64,000 nt of DNA from Tretioscincus oriximinensis. Its lineage: Eukaryota > Chordata > Lepidosauria > Squamata > Gymnophthalmidae. Location: the NCBI GenBank assembly GCA_022410635.1, contig JAJVDF010000123.1, positions 2,091,849-2,155,848 on the forward strand, written 5' to 3'. The notes under the pieces were generated by a model. That model did not search any database and was not told the origin of the DNA. It saw only the letters and a list, made by a program, of their open reading frames with translations. Made by a program: the position numbers and the translations under genes. Positions 46,063 through 57,734 of the stretch are shown here, in pieces (positions within the stretch are counted from its first letter, which is position 1; each line of letters starts with the position of its first letter).

Positions 46063-46375
46063 GAAGAAGAAAAAGAAGAAGAACTGGGTTCTTATACCCC
46101 ACTTTTCTCACCTTTCAAAGGGACTCAAAGCGGCTTACAAGGGTATTTTGCCTGAAGGCTTACATTCTATCTTCCCCACCAGGCTGTGGAGGGTCCCTTT
46201 TATCTACTTTAACTCAGTTGCAATTTCTTGCAATTCTTGCTTTCGAATAGCTGGGTTGGCTACAGCTACAGGCTAGGAGAAGGTGCTCACCCCTCCCCAT
46301 GTCCAACACAGGGCTTCGAAACCCAATCTCCCATGAGAGACCGTCTCCTAAGCGACTGAGCTATTTGTGCCTGCT
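46063..46375 (-). mobile_element. tRNA-derived SINE family A, near full length
   Basis: Begins (plus wording) 'gaagaagaactgggttctta', then 'ccacttttctcacctttcaa', 'agggactcaaagcggcttac', and ends with the tRNA-like head 'gcgactgagctatttgtgcc'. The best preserved copy of the family here; head A and B boxes are recognisable in reverse complement. Confidence 0.88.
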
Positions 46376-46552
46376 TTATAGGAAGACACATAAGAGGGAT
46401 CTAGGAGACCATGTGAAAGAAGAGTGATATGGAAGGAATAGAAGAGAAAAAGAAGAGGAGATGTGACAAAGAAGTCATATCTACCACATTTACTCTGGAT
46501 TCAGCAAATACATCCTCTCGAATTAAGACTTGGTAATGCAACCCATTTTTAG

Positions 46553-46780
46553 AACTTGTGTAAGATCAGGGCACAGCTCACCCAATCCAGCATCCTGTCT
46601 CATACAGTGTCACCAACTACTTCTGTGCATCTCAAGCAAAAAAAGGAAATCAAAACCACCATCTGCTCCCAACTATCTTTAGAGACATCCTGTCTTTCTC
46701 TACAACTTACTGAACAGGCAGTACTTAGGAATCCATTGCAATAGCCATTTAATATACCAGGCATTCATGAATTTGTCTCA
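46553..46780 (-). mobile_element. Old CR1-type LINE 3' fragment
   Basis: Ordered weak similarity to reversed CR1 3' ends: 'cacccaatccagcatcctgt', 'ctcatacagtgtcaccaact', 'gtgcatctcaagc', 'gcattcatgaatttgtct'. Diverged and non-coding. Confidence 0.5.
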
Positions 46781-47591
46781 ATATGTGTTCACCCTGATTG
46801 TTGTCACTTGATAAATATTCCATCTTCCCTCCTTAACATTTAAACATTCATTTATAGGTATACATTTCACAGTCATTCAGAATGTGGTCTGATGAGAAAA
46901 GAAACAAGAGTGCTAGGCTTAGGTTGGCACTTTNGGTAACATATGAAACCATGTTTAGATAGTGATCAGTTGGCCTTGTTAAAATTACAGGGCATAAACA
47001 AAAGCCATCACAGGTGCTAGCATAAATAAATAAGTGCCCGTTTCCCCTTCACTTTCCTTTTTTTTAAGCCTTATGAATAGAAATGGTTTTTGTATCAAAG
47101 ACCTTGATTTCAGTTTAGTAGAACAATACCTGTATCTTGTACATTTGACTTGGGTGCTTCCAGAAGAACAGCACCATATCAGTTTTATACTTCATAATAC
47201 CAGTACTTCTTTGTCTTGCAATTTTTTTTTCATTCTAAATCCCAAGTGTCATAGTATCCATTAGTCATTGTATACAAACAGCATTACACAGGAAAAAAAT
47301 CATCTCTGAAGTTTCAAAGATCTCTGGAACTGAATCTTTAATAATGTCCTCACTCACAAAGGAAAAGTAGAAAAAACTAAAGATATTCTATGGAAATGCA
47401 ACCATATACAAGGTGGTCTGGATTTGCAAAAGGCTTTCATTACCAAGCTGCAAAATGCTAGAAATTAAGAAGACTTAGCATGTTGGCATGTTGAGCAAAA
47501 TCATGTGAGCACAAAGACACACAAAAGGTTGGGTAGAGATTATGAATTTTTAGAATGTACTTCAAATCCAACTTTCCAACAAATGGACAGG

Positions 47592-47655
47592 AATCGCCCT
47601 GAGACCTTCAGGTATACAGTAGTATGGAAACATAAATAAAATAAATAAATAACTA
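47592..47655 (+). mobile_element. SINE 3' tail fragment
   Basis: The stretch 'ggaatcgccctgagaccttc' followed by 'aggtatacagtagtatgg' and (AAAT)n matches the end of the Sauria-type SINE. Confidence 0.65.
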
Positions 47656-48414
47656 GAGTTGGGGGCTGATTCCTAGTGTTGGGGCAGAGAGTCCAGAACT
47701 AGCTTCCTATTGGCATGCAATTCACTTTGCTACTCAATAGCATCCTAAGCTTGTGGAGGTTGTTTCAGAGGTAATGTGGAAGGCTCTTTACACAGTGGTG
47801 TTGAGGGACTTCAACCTCCATGCTGAAAACACCTCTGTTGCTCAATTCATTTGATTTCATAACAACTCTGGGGCTAGCTCAGGTTACTGGATAATATTTG
47901 CCAAAAACCATGAGGACGCTGATTGTTTAGTTCATTTATAACAAGTCCACTGTCCTGAACAGGACATTTTATGATGAATTTTGGATTAGTTTCCGTTATA
48001 TTGTGGTCTGAGGAAGTTGACAAGCTGCTTATAGAGATTCATCCAGCCACTTGTGTCCTAGACCTTCCTTTGTTGTTCCAATGGAATTATATATGATTTG
48101 TATTGTTTGAAATTCAACAATAAAATTAAAATTAAAAAAAAGAATAGCAATAAGTGCAGAAAGGTCCTATAATTACTCTTTGTTTTGCAGGTGTTGAGAT
48201 GACACACACACACAAAACAGCTTACTAAGAGTCGTGTAACTTTGTAGCAATACCAATCCAACTAAATTCTCCTGTGTTCCACTCACTTCTTTCCTCTAGC
48301 TTTTTTCCTGGTTTTTAAAGCCTAACACTACTTAATGCTGATCAGGGATGGTACACAGGAGGGAACAGTTTTTTTCTGATTCAATCAATAAAAAGGTAAG
48401 TGAATCCCTTTTCA

Positions 48415-48562
48415 TAAGAACATAAGAATGTAAGAGGAGCCCTGCTGAAATGGCCAGAGCCATCTAGTTCAGCATTCTGTCTCACACAGAGGCCCACCAA
48501 TTGCACTTGGGCCGCTGAAGAAGGTAAAATATGCACCTGTTCTCGATTCCTCGCAAATGATA
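48415..48562 (-). mobile_element. CR1-type LINE extreme 3' end
   Basis: Plus wording 'cataagaacataagaatgta' then 'agccatctagttcagcattc', 'tgtctcacacagaggcccac', 'caattgcacttgggc': the reverse complement of the CR1 end seen at 8.9 kb, including the (ATGTTCTT)n tail. Confidence 0.85.
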
Positions 48563-49065
48563 TTTCAGAAGTACTGGCTGTTGGTCCTTTACTTAGAATT
48601 AACCATGCATCATTTGAACTCCACTTTCTCAGTTCCAAACTGCTCTTTTTATTTTCATATATCTTTTCTCACAGCCAGTTTTATGCACCTTGATAATTAT
48701 ACCCTTTCAATGTTTGGTGCTGATGAAGCCCAATCAGTACGGATGGAAGGATGGTATTGATGCATTGAACAATACATCAAATATAGTGAACGATATTCAA
48801 ATATGGCAACACATAAGGAAGGAGATGGATTACATGGGGCATTTATTTATAACATTCCCTGTTTACATGCACTATATCTGAAAAAGATAGTAGGAACAAT
48901 GCAAATGTTTTGAGATTTTCTCTTGCCCAACAGTGGAATTAAGTTATTTATTAATCGGTTAATGTGATTACTGGTTTCAATAAAGGATAATGAATAGTTT
49001 CAAAATGGTGATTTTTTTTTTGCATTGCCTTTTTATCCATAGTAGGTAGCAAGACAAAACTAGGG

Positions 49066-49240
49066 GGGACGGATAGCTCAGTAACTAAGGAATCTGTCTC
49101 TCATCTGGGAGATCGGTTTCAAAGCCCTGTGTCGGATGTGGGGAGGGGTGAGCACCTTCCACTAGCCTGTAGCTCTAGTCAACCCAGCTATTCAAAAGCA
49201 TGAATTGCAAGAAATTACAACTGACTGCAAGTAGATACAT
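49066..49240 (+). mobile_element. tRNA-derived SINE family A, first half (split by CR1)
   Basis: tRNA-like head 'ggatagctcagtaactaagg' with B-box-like 'cggtttcaaagccc', then 'gtgagcaccttccactagcc' and 'attgcaagaaattacaactg', stopping at 'gtagata'. The second half resumes at 49603. Confidence 0.88.
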
Positions 49241-49602
49241 AGAACAGACAAAGGAAAGTATTTTTTCACGCAGAGGGTCATCGGCCTGTGGAATTTACTT
49301 CCTGAAGAGGTAGTGGTAGGTAACAGCTTGGATAGTTTCAAGACAGGACTAGACAGGTTTATGGACACTAAGGGTATAAATGGATACTAAGATAGTTGTC
49401 TGGATGTAGCCTCCGGGATGGAGCAACAGGCAGGACTTTTGAAATACCATTTGCAGGGAGTCACGAACAGGAGCAGCATATTTTGCTTTCCTCTGTTCGG
49501 ACTGCCCAGGTGCATCTGGTGGGCCTCTGTGTGACACAGAATGCTGGACTCGATGGGCTGTGGCCTGATCCAGTATGGCTCTTCTTATGTTCTTATATGT
49601 TC
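49241..49602 (+). mobile_element. CR1-type LINE 3' end inserted inside a SINE
   Basis: Starts at 'agaacagacaaaggaaagta', the same point as position 8568 in the longer copy, continues 'ggcctgtggaatttacttcc' and ends 'tggctcttcttatgttctta'. It has the (ATGTTCTT)n tail and sits between two halves of one SINE. Confidence 0.9.
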
Positions 49603-49675
49603 TTATGGGAACCACCACAGCCTGGTGGGGAAGATAGAATGTCGGCCTTTGGGCAAAATACCCTTGTTAGCCAAC
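49603..49675 (+). mobile_element. tRNA-derived SINE family A, second half
   Basis: 'gggaaccaccacagcctggt' and 'tttgggcaaaatacccttg' follow directly on from 'gtagata' when compared with the intact copy at 57590-57665. The terminal tail is missing. Confidence 0.82.
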
Positions 49676-49739
49676 CTTAAACTGGCTCTAGTCTGGTACC
49701 CACCTATAACCACCTTGATCTAATTTGACAGTGAACTAA

Positions 49740-52160
49740 ATAACCTGGATCAAGCAAAATTGGATATAATGAGAAAAAAAACTTGTTAGTTCAAAACAAA
49801 GAGTGGGAGAGAAAGGCAAAGCAATAAAAAATAATAAAAATAACTCCAAGGTACTACACAGCAACAATGAACACATCTATCTCATTGACCTAAACTGTGT
49901 GAGCAAGTCTTCAAAGTGAACATGTGGTGACCTTGGTTCCATGTACTTTCCAATGCCTGTACCTCTCCTAACCTAATGTAAAACTCATGTCCTATTCAGA
50001 TTCAGCTTGTGGACCACTCTGCAGCTGCCAGAAACACAGTTTGGGTAGACCAGACAGGAACATCTCATTAGTGCCTTACTGTTTTGGTTGCAGCTTACTC
50101 CTGAAGCAATGGATTTCTTTTTTGTTTTAATGACTCTCGGACATAAAAGACAACCACTGTGTTTATACATATTTTGTTTTCAAAAAGTGGCTCAGATTTG
50201 AAGGTTGGATTATTCACACGCCCATCTTCCCCCATGATTATTTTAGGCTAGAAAAGCAGGTTAAAGGTGGGATGAAAACATAAGGATGACATACTTCTAT
50301 CCTGATGGCACCAAAACAGAGTGCAAAATAGAAATTTTAGGATTTTCTGATGAGGGTCTTCTGGAAATCCCATCAAAGTAGTGTGAACATGTGGGAGAGC
50401 CTTCTCTGTGGGCTTTCCATGCACAATACACAGTGAGTTGGATGTGACATTACCCTCTGTCCACCCCACAGAGTCACATGTGTCCAGCTTTCCATTTGCT
50501 GAAAAGGTCCTTTGCTGTTAGACACATTTTATCCGATTCAGCAACTGACATTTTGTAAAGTCCAAAAGAAAGCTTCATGTTGACCTTCAGCAATGCAAAT
50601 TGTAAAAGCTCATTGGCTTTTGGCTTGCACGGAATTCTGGGGATTATAGTCAGGCAAGCACAGCAATGCCTTCTAGGGCTCATAACATGATGCAATTGCT
50701 TTGGAAAGCAAAGTAAAGTGGGGCAAATGCCGAAAGCATTTCTTTTTTTAAAGTGAGGCAAACCATTTTAATGGGGATTTCCATGTGATGACCCCCAGTT
50801 TATGGAATGGTCTCCCCTTTGAGGCACTTACCATGTACATATTCAGATGCCCGGTGATGACACACCTGTTCACTTTGGTGACCCCAAATGCCCCTCTCCT
50901 TGAAGGCATTGTTATTATGTTTTAATTGTTTTACAGGATTAAAAATCATGTTAGTATAAGGCTCAACAGTGTCTGAAAGAGAGGAAACTATTTCATCAGC
51001 CAAAGGCTAAGGTAAAGAACCATGGAGGAATTAAAGAATCTTTTAGTTTGACATTTACCTTCTTTGGATGATTTCCTCTGATATTTCCTTATCTGCTTTG
51101 TCAATATATGCACTGAATTATACATTCTGTCATGTTTCCCCTTACTCGACAAGTTGAGAAATCCATTGTTGAAACAAAACTAAAACAATTTTAGCAATAA
51201 TGGCATTGGTAAGGTATTATTCTTGGTCCTTAGAAATTGTTAAATAATGTATTAGGTGACAACAAAACCAAGTTTGTGACCATGATATATACTGACCTTG
51301 TATATATCTAGAAATCATTTTGGATCTTATGCACCAAGCCCAAGAAGATTGAAATCAGGGCATTGTACTTATAATGGACTCCACTATTTACACTGAATGT
51401 TAACAGTATTGTCATTTTTAGTTTTGGGGCCCCAGCAGTTCAAAGTAGTAAATAAAACATTATTTTTAAAAATAATACTTTGTACTATTGGCAGTAGTCA
51501 TTAAAATTGGAGGGAAGCTAAGCTGGTGGGACTTTAAACAAAAATAGATTAAGTTGCAGAATGCTGTTACAACAGGTACCTTTAATCCATCTTCAATCCT
51601 GAGAACTGAACAAAACCAGGAGGAACAGCATCTGAGAACCTGAGATAGGTTAGTTTTAATGATTGATTTAAGTCTAATGATTTAAAAGTAAAATATGAAA
51701 ACTCCGAAAGGTGCAAGAACTCATATTCCCAAGACCAGAATTTTTTTTAATATAATCAAGGCAGACAACATTTTAAAATGGTTAAAACAGGACCCTCAAT
51801 AAAACAAGGATTACAAGAAAACACATTATATAGTAAAATGTATGCTGTCTTGAATTTTTGAGAAATAAATTGGATATAAGTGCCAAAAGTATGATTTATT
51901 TCTTATCTAGAAGTCAGTATTATTTTTTGTCAATAAGCTAAAAAGTATATTAAAAAGTGTCACACATTTGAATGGAATCCATTCCCTTATTTTGAACGGA
52001 CACATAAAGATACTGATACCCAAAGAAAGATCATAAGGTAGGAAAACTACCAGCAACGTTCATAAATTTTAACACTTAAGAAGACCTACAGTTTAGAGAA
52101 AAGGTAACGGTGTTCTTGGAATTCTGTCTCTTCCATACTTACGAGAACTAAAATGACTTT
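49740..52160. other. Intronic DNA with one ZNF143-like motif
   Basis: Near 50632-50655 'ggaattctggggattatagt' is the reverse complement of ACTATAATCCCCAGAATTCC, similar to a ZNF143/Staf site. Nothing else recognised in 2.4 kb. Confidence 0.35.
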
Positions 52161-52163
52161 TAC

Positions 52164-52430
52164 AGCCAGTTTGATGTAGTGGTTAGAGTGTGGGACTCTT
52201 ATCTGGTAGTCTCCCAGTTCGATTCCCCACTCCTCCACGAAAGCCAGCTGGGTGACCTTGGCCAGTCACAGTTCTTTAGAACTCTCTTAGCCCCTCATAC
52301 TTCACAGGGTGTCGTCTGTGGAGAAAGCCACAAAAGCTATGTGCACCACCCTATGGTTGGCCACCCTGAGACCTTAGGGTATAGGGAGGGATATAAGTAC
52401 AAATAAATAAATAAATAATAAATATTATAG
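52164..52430 (+). mobile_element. tRNA-derived SINE family B (Sauria-type), near full length
   Basis: tRNA-like head with A box 'tgatgtagtggttagagtg' and B box 'agttcgattcc', then 'agctgggtgaccttggccag', 'cacagttctttagaactctc', and a tail 'ttagggtatagggagggata' with (AAAT)n. This head-body-tail order is that of Sauria SINEs, which borrow Bov-B LINE machinery. Confidence 0.9.
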
Positions 52431-52434
52431 CCCC

Positions 52435-53462
52435 CAAATTCTGGAACTCTTGAAGTAATGTTAAGGGAAATCTTGCACAGTGTCCTGCCTCTGTGTTGCT
52501 CTCTGATTGGAAGCCTTTAATCTCCATGCCTTCATCTGCAAAAGTTCAAAGCACGATGCAAAGAGGTCTTGGGCTTCCCCTGCTCCCTGTAGAACCAACT
52601 TATGACAGATTGTATTCAGAGCAGCTTTGTTCTTTAGAGGTTCCTAAGAAAATCACTTTTGTGGACCTGAAATACCTAATATAGCACACAGGGTTGNATT
52701 AAATAAGGAAACTGACAAATGCTGAATGTCCACCCTTTCAGAAGGTTAATTCAACTCTATGCAAAACAATGTACTTTAAACTCACCTCCTGCATTTAATT
52801 TTTTTTTGTTTGTCATTTTAATATTTGCATTTATATAGTTCCTGGTTTGGGGCAACTGCCTTTGCATGGCTCCGCCAGCTGAATATTATTTTGGAGCTTT
52901 GTATGATTGCTGTGGGTCAAGAAAAACAAAGTCATACCAAGGTGACAGATGCCTTTATAAATATCAAAGATAGATGACAGATGGTGAAGAAGCATCCAGG
53001 CTGCAAAAATTTAAGCCATGGAGATGAATTATTCATGATCAGAGGAAGAGAACAAGAGGAACAAAAACACAGAATGCCAAGTATAGTGGAATTAGAGGAA
53101 TGCGAGGAAACATGTAATTCCCTGAACAACAAAGTCCAACACTGAAGATAATAAACAGTGTGATGTTGATGCGACACATAGACATTGACCAAGCCATTCA
53201 CAAGGATCCTTATTTGTGCTTTTCTGTACTTGGGACAAAGAATCTGTACCCTTCTAATCTGGTACCCACCTATCACCACCTAGATCTAATTTGACACTGA
53301 ACAGCCACAAGATTTGCATATTATGAGCTTTGTAAAGGGGAATAATAGTTATTTTCTGGGTAGGGTTTAATTACTTTTTTTCTGACTACTAGCAAGTTTT
53401 AGAATTCATTTTATTTCTCTGGAATTTGATCCCTCCAAATGCAATATGGAAAACGTATATAT
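52435..53462. other. Intronic DNA, nothing recognised except a short shared segment
   Basis: A ~49-bp segment at 53254-53303 is repeated at 49687-49735 (see findings). No exon recognised. Confidence 0.4.
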
Positions 53463-53464
53463 TA

Positions 53465-53692
53465 AGAACACAAGAACATAAGAAGAGCCGTACTGGATCG
53501 GGCCAGAGCCCATCAAGTCCAGCATTCTGTGTCACACAGAGGCCCACCAGATGCACCTGGGCAGTCTGAACAGAGGAAAGAAAAATATGCACCTGTTCAT
53601 GACTCCCTGCAAATGGTATTTCAGTTGTCCTGCCTGTTACTCCATCCCGGAGGCAGCATCCAGACATCCATCCCAGTACCCATTTATAACCT
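53465..53692 (-). mobile_element. CR1-type LINE 3' end
   Basis: Plus wording 'gaacacaagaacataagaag', 'gatcgggccagagcccatca', 'agtccagcattctgtgtcac', 'ccaccagatgcacctgggca', then 'ggaggcagcatccagacatc'. This is the reverse complement of the 8.7-8.9 kb CR1 end and is very similar to it. Confidence 0.9.
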
Positions 53693-53734
53693 TATTGTCT
53701 GTAAATATATATAAGGACTGTTTAATCATCATCA

Positions 53735-53953
53735 TCATCTAACAGTTATTTATAACACCCTTTTCAACAAGGGGTTGTACCCATAGCTTTTGTTCCTTTC
53801 TCCACAATAGACACCTTGTGAAGTACGTGGGGCTGTGAGAGTTCTAAAGAACTGTGACTGGCCCAAGGTCACCCAGCTGGCTTCATGGGGAAATGTTGAA
53901 TTGAACCAGGAGACTACTAGACAAGAGTGCACTCTAACCATTATACCAAACTG
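53735..53953 (-). mobile_element. tRNA-derived SINE family B (Sauria-type), minus
   Basis: Plus wording 'ccatagcttttgttcctttc', 'gttctaaagaactgtgactg', 'gcccaaggtcacccagctgg', 'gaattgaaccaggagactac', ending at the tRNA-like head 'ttataccaaactgg'. Confidence 0.85.
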
Positions 53954-53954
53954 G

Positions 53955-56900
53955 GGTAATTCAGTAGTAATTAAAAAAAGAAAACATCCTAAAGAGCAGA
54001 CAAACAGAACTGAATGTTTGCTTCTTCTGTTTTAGCGAAGAAGATGAGTGTCAGGATAAACAGCTTGTAAACAGATAATTTTTAGTATATATGTGGAATA
54101 AAAATACATATGTGATTATGAGTGCATCTAATTCTCCAGGGTCTTTCAAATTACAGTCATTCTGGAAGTAATTAATGAAACTATTTTCTAATGTTGTTAC
54201 AATTATGTGGCTATTAATACACAGTGACATAAATTACATCGTGTTTAGAATGATTCACAGATACAACATTTGTAGGTGTTCTATAGCCGGTTGTCAAGGC
54301 ATAACAACAGAGCGTTAAATATAATCCAATTGTGACCTAGATTTGTTAAAATAAAGCTAAAGTATTTTTAAAGGGCAATTAAACTGTAGGATCCATGACG
54401 TCAACTGCAAGAGGCAAAGACAAAATCTATTGAAAGATAAACTAATATTTAAGATCCTGATTAAACGTATCATTTTTCACTTTCAAAAGATGAGGATTTT
54501 TTAAAGAAGAAATTTGACCCAAGAAATCTCATGTGATTTCCCACCTTGGCTGCTAACCTTTTGGAAGCAGACAAGCCACTACTGTTTCTTGCCGAGAAGC
54601 AGCTGCTCTAACACAATTGGTCTAAATTATATGGTAACATTTTAGAGTTGCACATGGTGAGGGAAGTTTTCTTAATGCCAACATATTTGTATAATATCAA
54701 CATTATGAGAAATCCAGCAATGATATGGGCTTTCCCATAATATCCATTCCAACATGTCCTCTTACCGCGTTACGTTTATTTACTAACTTGTCTCCTGCCT
54801 TTTCCTACATCTCTTTATAAAGTGGTTGGGTCTACACTTACCAGTGATAAATGGTCGAACCAGACCATTTCCACCTTGTACAATCAAGACTGACCCATGC
54901 TATTTGTGTTTTTGGTATAGGAAGAATCTTGTTCCTATTTCAGCGTGCAGTAAAATGTGAACATGATGAATTAGGATTCTGTACTGGCATCCAACTCATC
55001 ACTCTCACTTCTCACTACAACTAGATAAGAGGATGAGATCATAATATATATATGAGAAGAGCAAACCATATCCAAGCCAGAAGGCCTGTTTTGCTGCATT
55101 CATGGACTGTTCCACACAGTCCAGGACTGCTTTGGACTATTGTTAAGCACTTTGCAAAAGAAACACTGAAAGAAAGGCTGCATCCACATAGCCGGGTCTA
55201 CAGCACACAGGCACACTTTTTCAGCAGTGATCGTACTGAAAATGCCCCTTAATGTGCATTTTTTCAGAGTGTAGAAAGTGATAGAGAACTACTTGTTGTT
55301 CCCTTTCCTACAACTGAGAACAATTTTTACGAGACCATGATTTGATCTACTGGACACACAAATGACAAGAGAATGCTATCAGAAGTTACCACCACAAGAG
55401 AGATGCTGCTTTTAGTTTGTTCCTTCTACATCCAAATCAGAGATGAATATATTTCTCCACTTTTTAATAGGAAAGGCGCACTACCGGTCACTCGAGGGCA
55501 AGTACAAATATATTACATATCGAGTCGCCATGTTTTTACACAAGGCAGTAAAAATACGGGCCGCGATAACTCAGTGATGAAATTTTACAATTTATATATT
55601 TTTAACGTGTATAAAATTTTAACGAGCTACATTTTAATTATTTTTTTAATGTGATGTGGTCTTGGGACTAATCGTTAAATAAACTTATCACAGATCCCAG
55701 GGATCCGCTCCCGTTGTCACATGCAGATCGCATGAGACCGTAGGACTTCCAATTCTGGCATGAGACCTGCACATGAAGTCCTAGCAGCCAATTGTGCGCA
55801 AGCATGCATGCTGGCTGCTGTAACCCCCATGAGTGGGGGGAGTGCATCCCAGTAGTTGCCATGGTGATGTTGCGAGGAGATCTCCAACAGTGTCACAGAA
55901 TATCCAGGTAAGTGCATGCAGAGCTGTGAGTCCGTCCCTAAAGCCTGTTTTAGCTGTAAAACGTGCTGCTTCGCCTCATGTATGGAGGCAACCTAAGCCA
56001 GGAGAATAGCTCCAATGGCTCAAGAAATTATGGGGCAATTCACAGAATGGATGCCACATTCTCACCAGCCATCAGTGCCATTTCAGATATTAGATTGCTG
56101 ATTACAATTTTTCTTCCCTCGTCAAATTATTGTAGAAAGCGAAGGTCCAAAATATATTGAAAAGAACAGTACTTCGATGTACAGGGCCAATGGCCAAGAA
56201 CAGAATTCAGAATCTGTTATAAGAACTTCTAAACTTGGGATGTAACTGGCAACGAATTGGTAAAACTTGAATTGAAACACTTTTATTGTTCTTATTTTTT
56301 AGTTATCTGCCCCCTGAAGGCTCTGTGATTAGAAATATTTGGATGAATCACAGTAATTGGCATAGAGCCCGGTCCAGCACAGGAGCAATACAGGAAGAGG
56401 TAAGGAGGAACATGAAGGGACAGGGAGGAAGAATAAGCTACACCCCCTTCCCATTGCATTAAAGTCAAGCAATAGGCTTATTCTCCTAGTATGTATATAA
56501 TGTAATTTACAGTATGTCTTCACAATCTCTAATAAAAAAGCTACTATATTATACTACAAAGCTGTACATTTTTTAATAAAAAAATCACTAATATTTACAC
56601 TTATTCATTAAGTGCCAAGTTGGGAATCAGTAAGACAATTCAATGAAAATCTCCTTACCAACAGCCAAATCCTTTGCTCATAAGTCAAAATAAATCCCAT
56701 CATCCCATCATGCGTATGTAAGAAGGTAAAGAATTAGAGCATTCAAATGTAACACTTCCTAAAACTAAATGTAGCCTAAGACTTCATCCACACCTTGGTA
56801 GCACAGGGACTATCGAGGAAAGGTTGCTTCTTCCCACTCCCAAGACAAGCAAAACAAGGATGCTTCTTCCATCCCATTCCTTGCTTCTAAACATCTTTGG

Positions 56901-57420
56901 AGTTGACTTGGGTTGTCTTCTCAAGATACAGAACGGACCTCTATCTCACCTATGTAGTCTTTATGAGCATAGAACTTACATAAAGCAGGTGTATCTTGCT
57001 GCTTCCATGTATCTACATGGTGATGGAGAAAGTAAGGACCTGCTACCATAGGTGTGAATATAGTCTATACTTATTTTAAAAATACAATTATGTTTACAAA
57101 ATTGTTAAAAACTGATTTTACAGATATTTGGGTCTTTCTGCACTTGCAGGTGTTTCAGACTTTCGTGTCCATTTAAAGTACCATTCTTTAAGCCCAATGA
57201 TACAGGACCTTGCTGGAAACATTTAATATTTCACACTTTCCTTCACAATGCGTCTCACAAAAAAAAATCCTCACGCTCAAGCAATTTACACTTCATGAAA
57301 ACCTTCTTTGATGTCACCAGACATGCAGTTGTTTTGTAGTTTGAAATGGCTTCTTTTTTACCTGTTATAACATTCTCCTTTTTCTTGATCAGCTTTTGTT
57401 TCATTTAATTAATATGTTAG
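53955..57420. other. Intronic DNA with a CpG-rich unexplained patch
   Basis: Mostly AT-rich. The patch 55470-55900 has many intact CpGs in an AT-rich setting (for example 'ggcgcactaccggtcactcg' and 'atacgggccgcgataactca') and is not explained by the families above. No exon was recognised. Confidence 0.4.
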
Positions 57421-57422
57421 TT

Positions 57423-57730
57423 ACATACTCCACGAATGGTGAGGTCGCTAAGGACACTGTCTCTCAGCTGAGAGATCAGGTTTCAAGGCCCTGAGTTGGA
57501 CGTGGGAAGAGGTGAGCACCTTCTATTAGCCTGTAGCTCCAGCTAACCTAGCTATTCAAAAGAAAGAATTGCAAGAAATTGCAACTGACTACAACTAGAT
57601 AAATGGGAACCACCACAGGCTGGTGGAGAAGATAGAATGTAAACCTTTGGGAGAAAAATACCCTTGTAAACGCTTTGAGTCCCTTTGGGTGAGTAAAGCA
57701 GTGTATAAAAACCTAGTTCTTCTTCTTCCA
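57423..57730 (+). mobile_element. tRNA-derived SINE family A, full length
   Basis: Head 'ggtcgctaaggacactgtct' with B-box-like 'caggtttcaaggccc', body 'gtgagcaccttctattagcc', 'attgcaagaaattgcaactg', 'gggaaccaccacaggctggt', and tail 'gtataaaaacctagttcttc' plus (TTC)n. It serves as the reference for the split copy at 49 kb. Confidence 0.88.
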
Positions 57731-57734
57731 CCAG

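Larger units (their letters stand above)
46785..49060. other. Intronic DNA with a SINE tail and a CR1 fragment
   Basis: Apart from the SINE tail (47592-47655) and the CR1 3' end (48415-48560), nothing was recognised. Confidence 0.4.

Noticed and set aside
49066..49140. tRNA gene
   Set aside because: The A- and B-box-like head belongs to a SINE; the acceptor stem cannot close and the element continues into a SINE body and tail.
52164..52240. tRNA gene
   Set aside because: Same reason: tRNA-like head of a Sauria-type SINE with an (AAAT)n tail.
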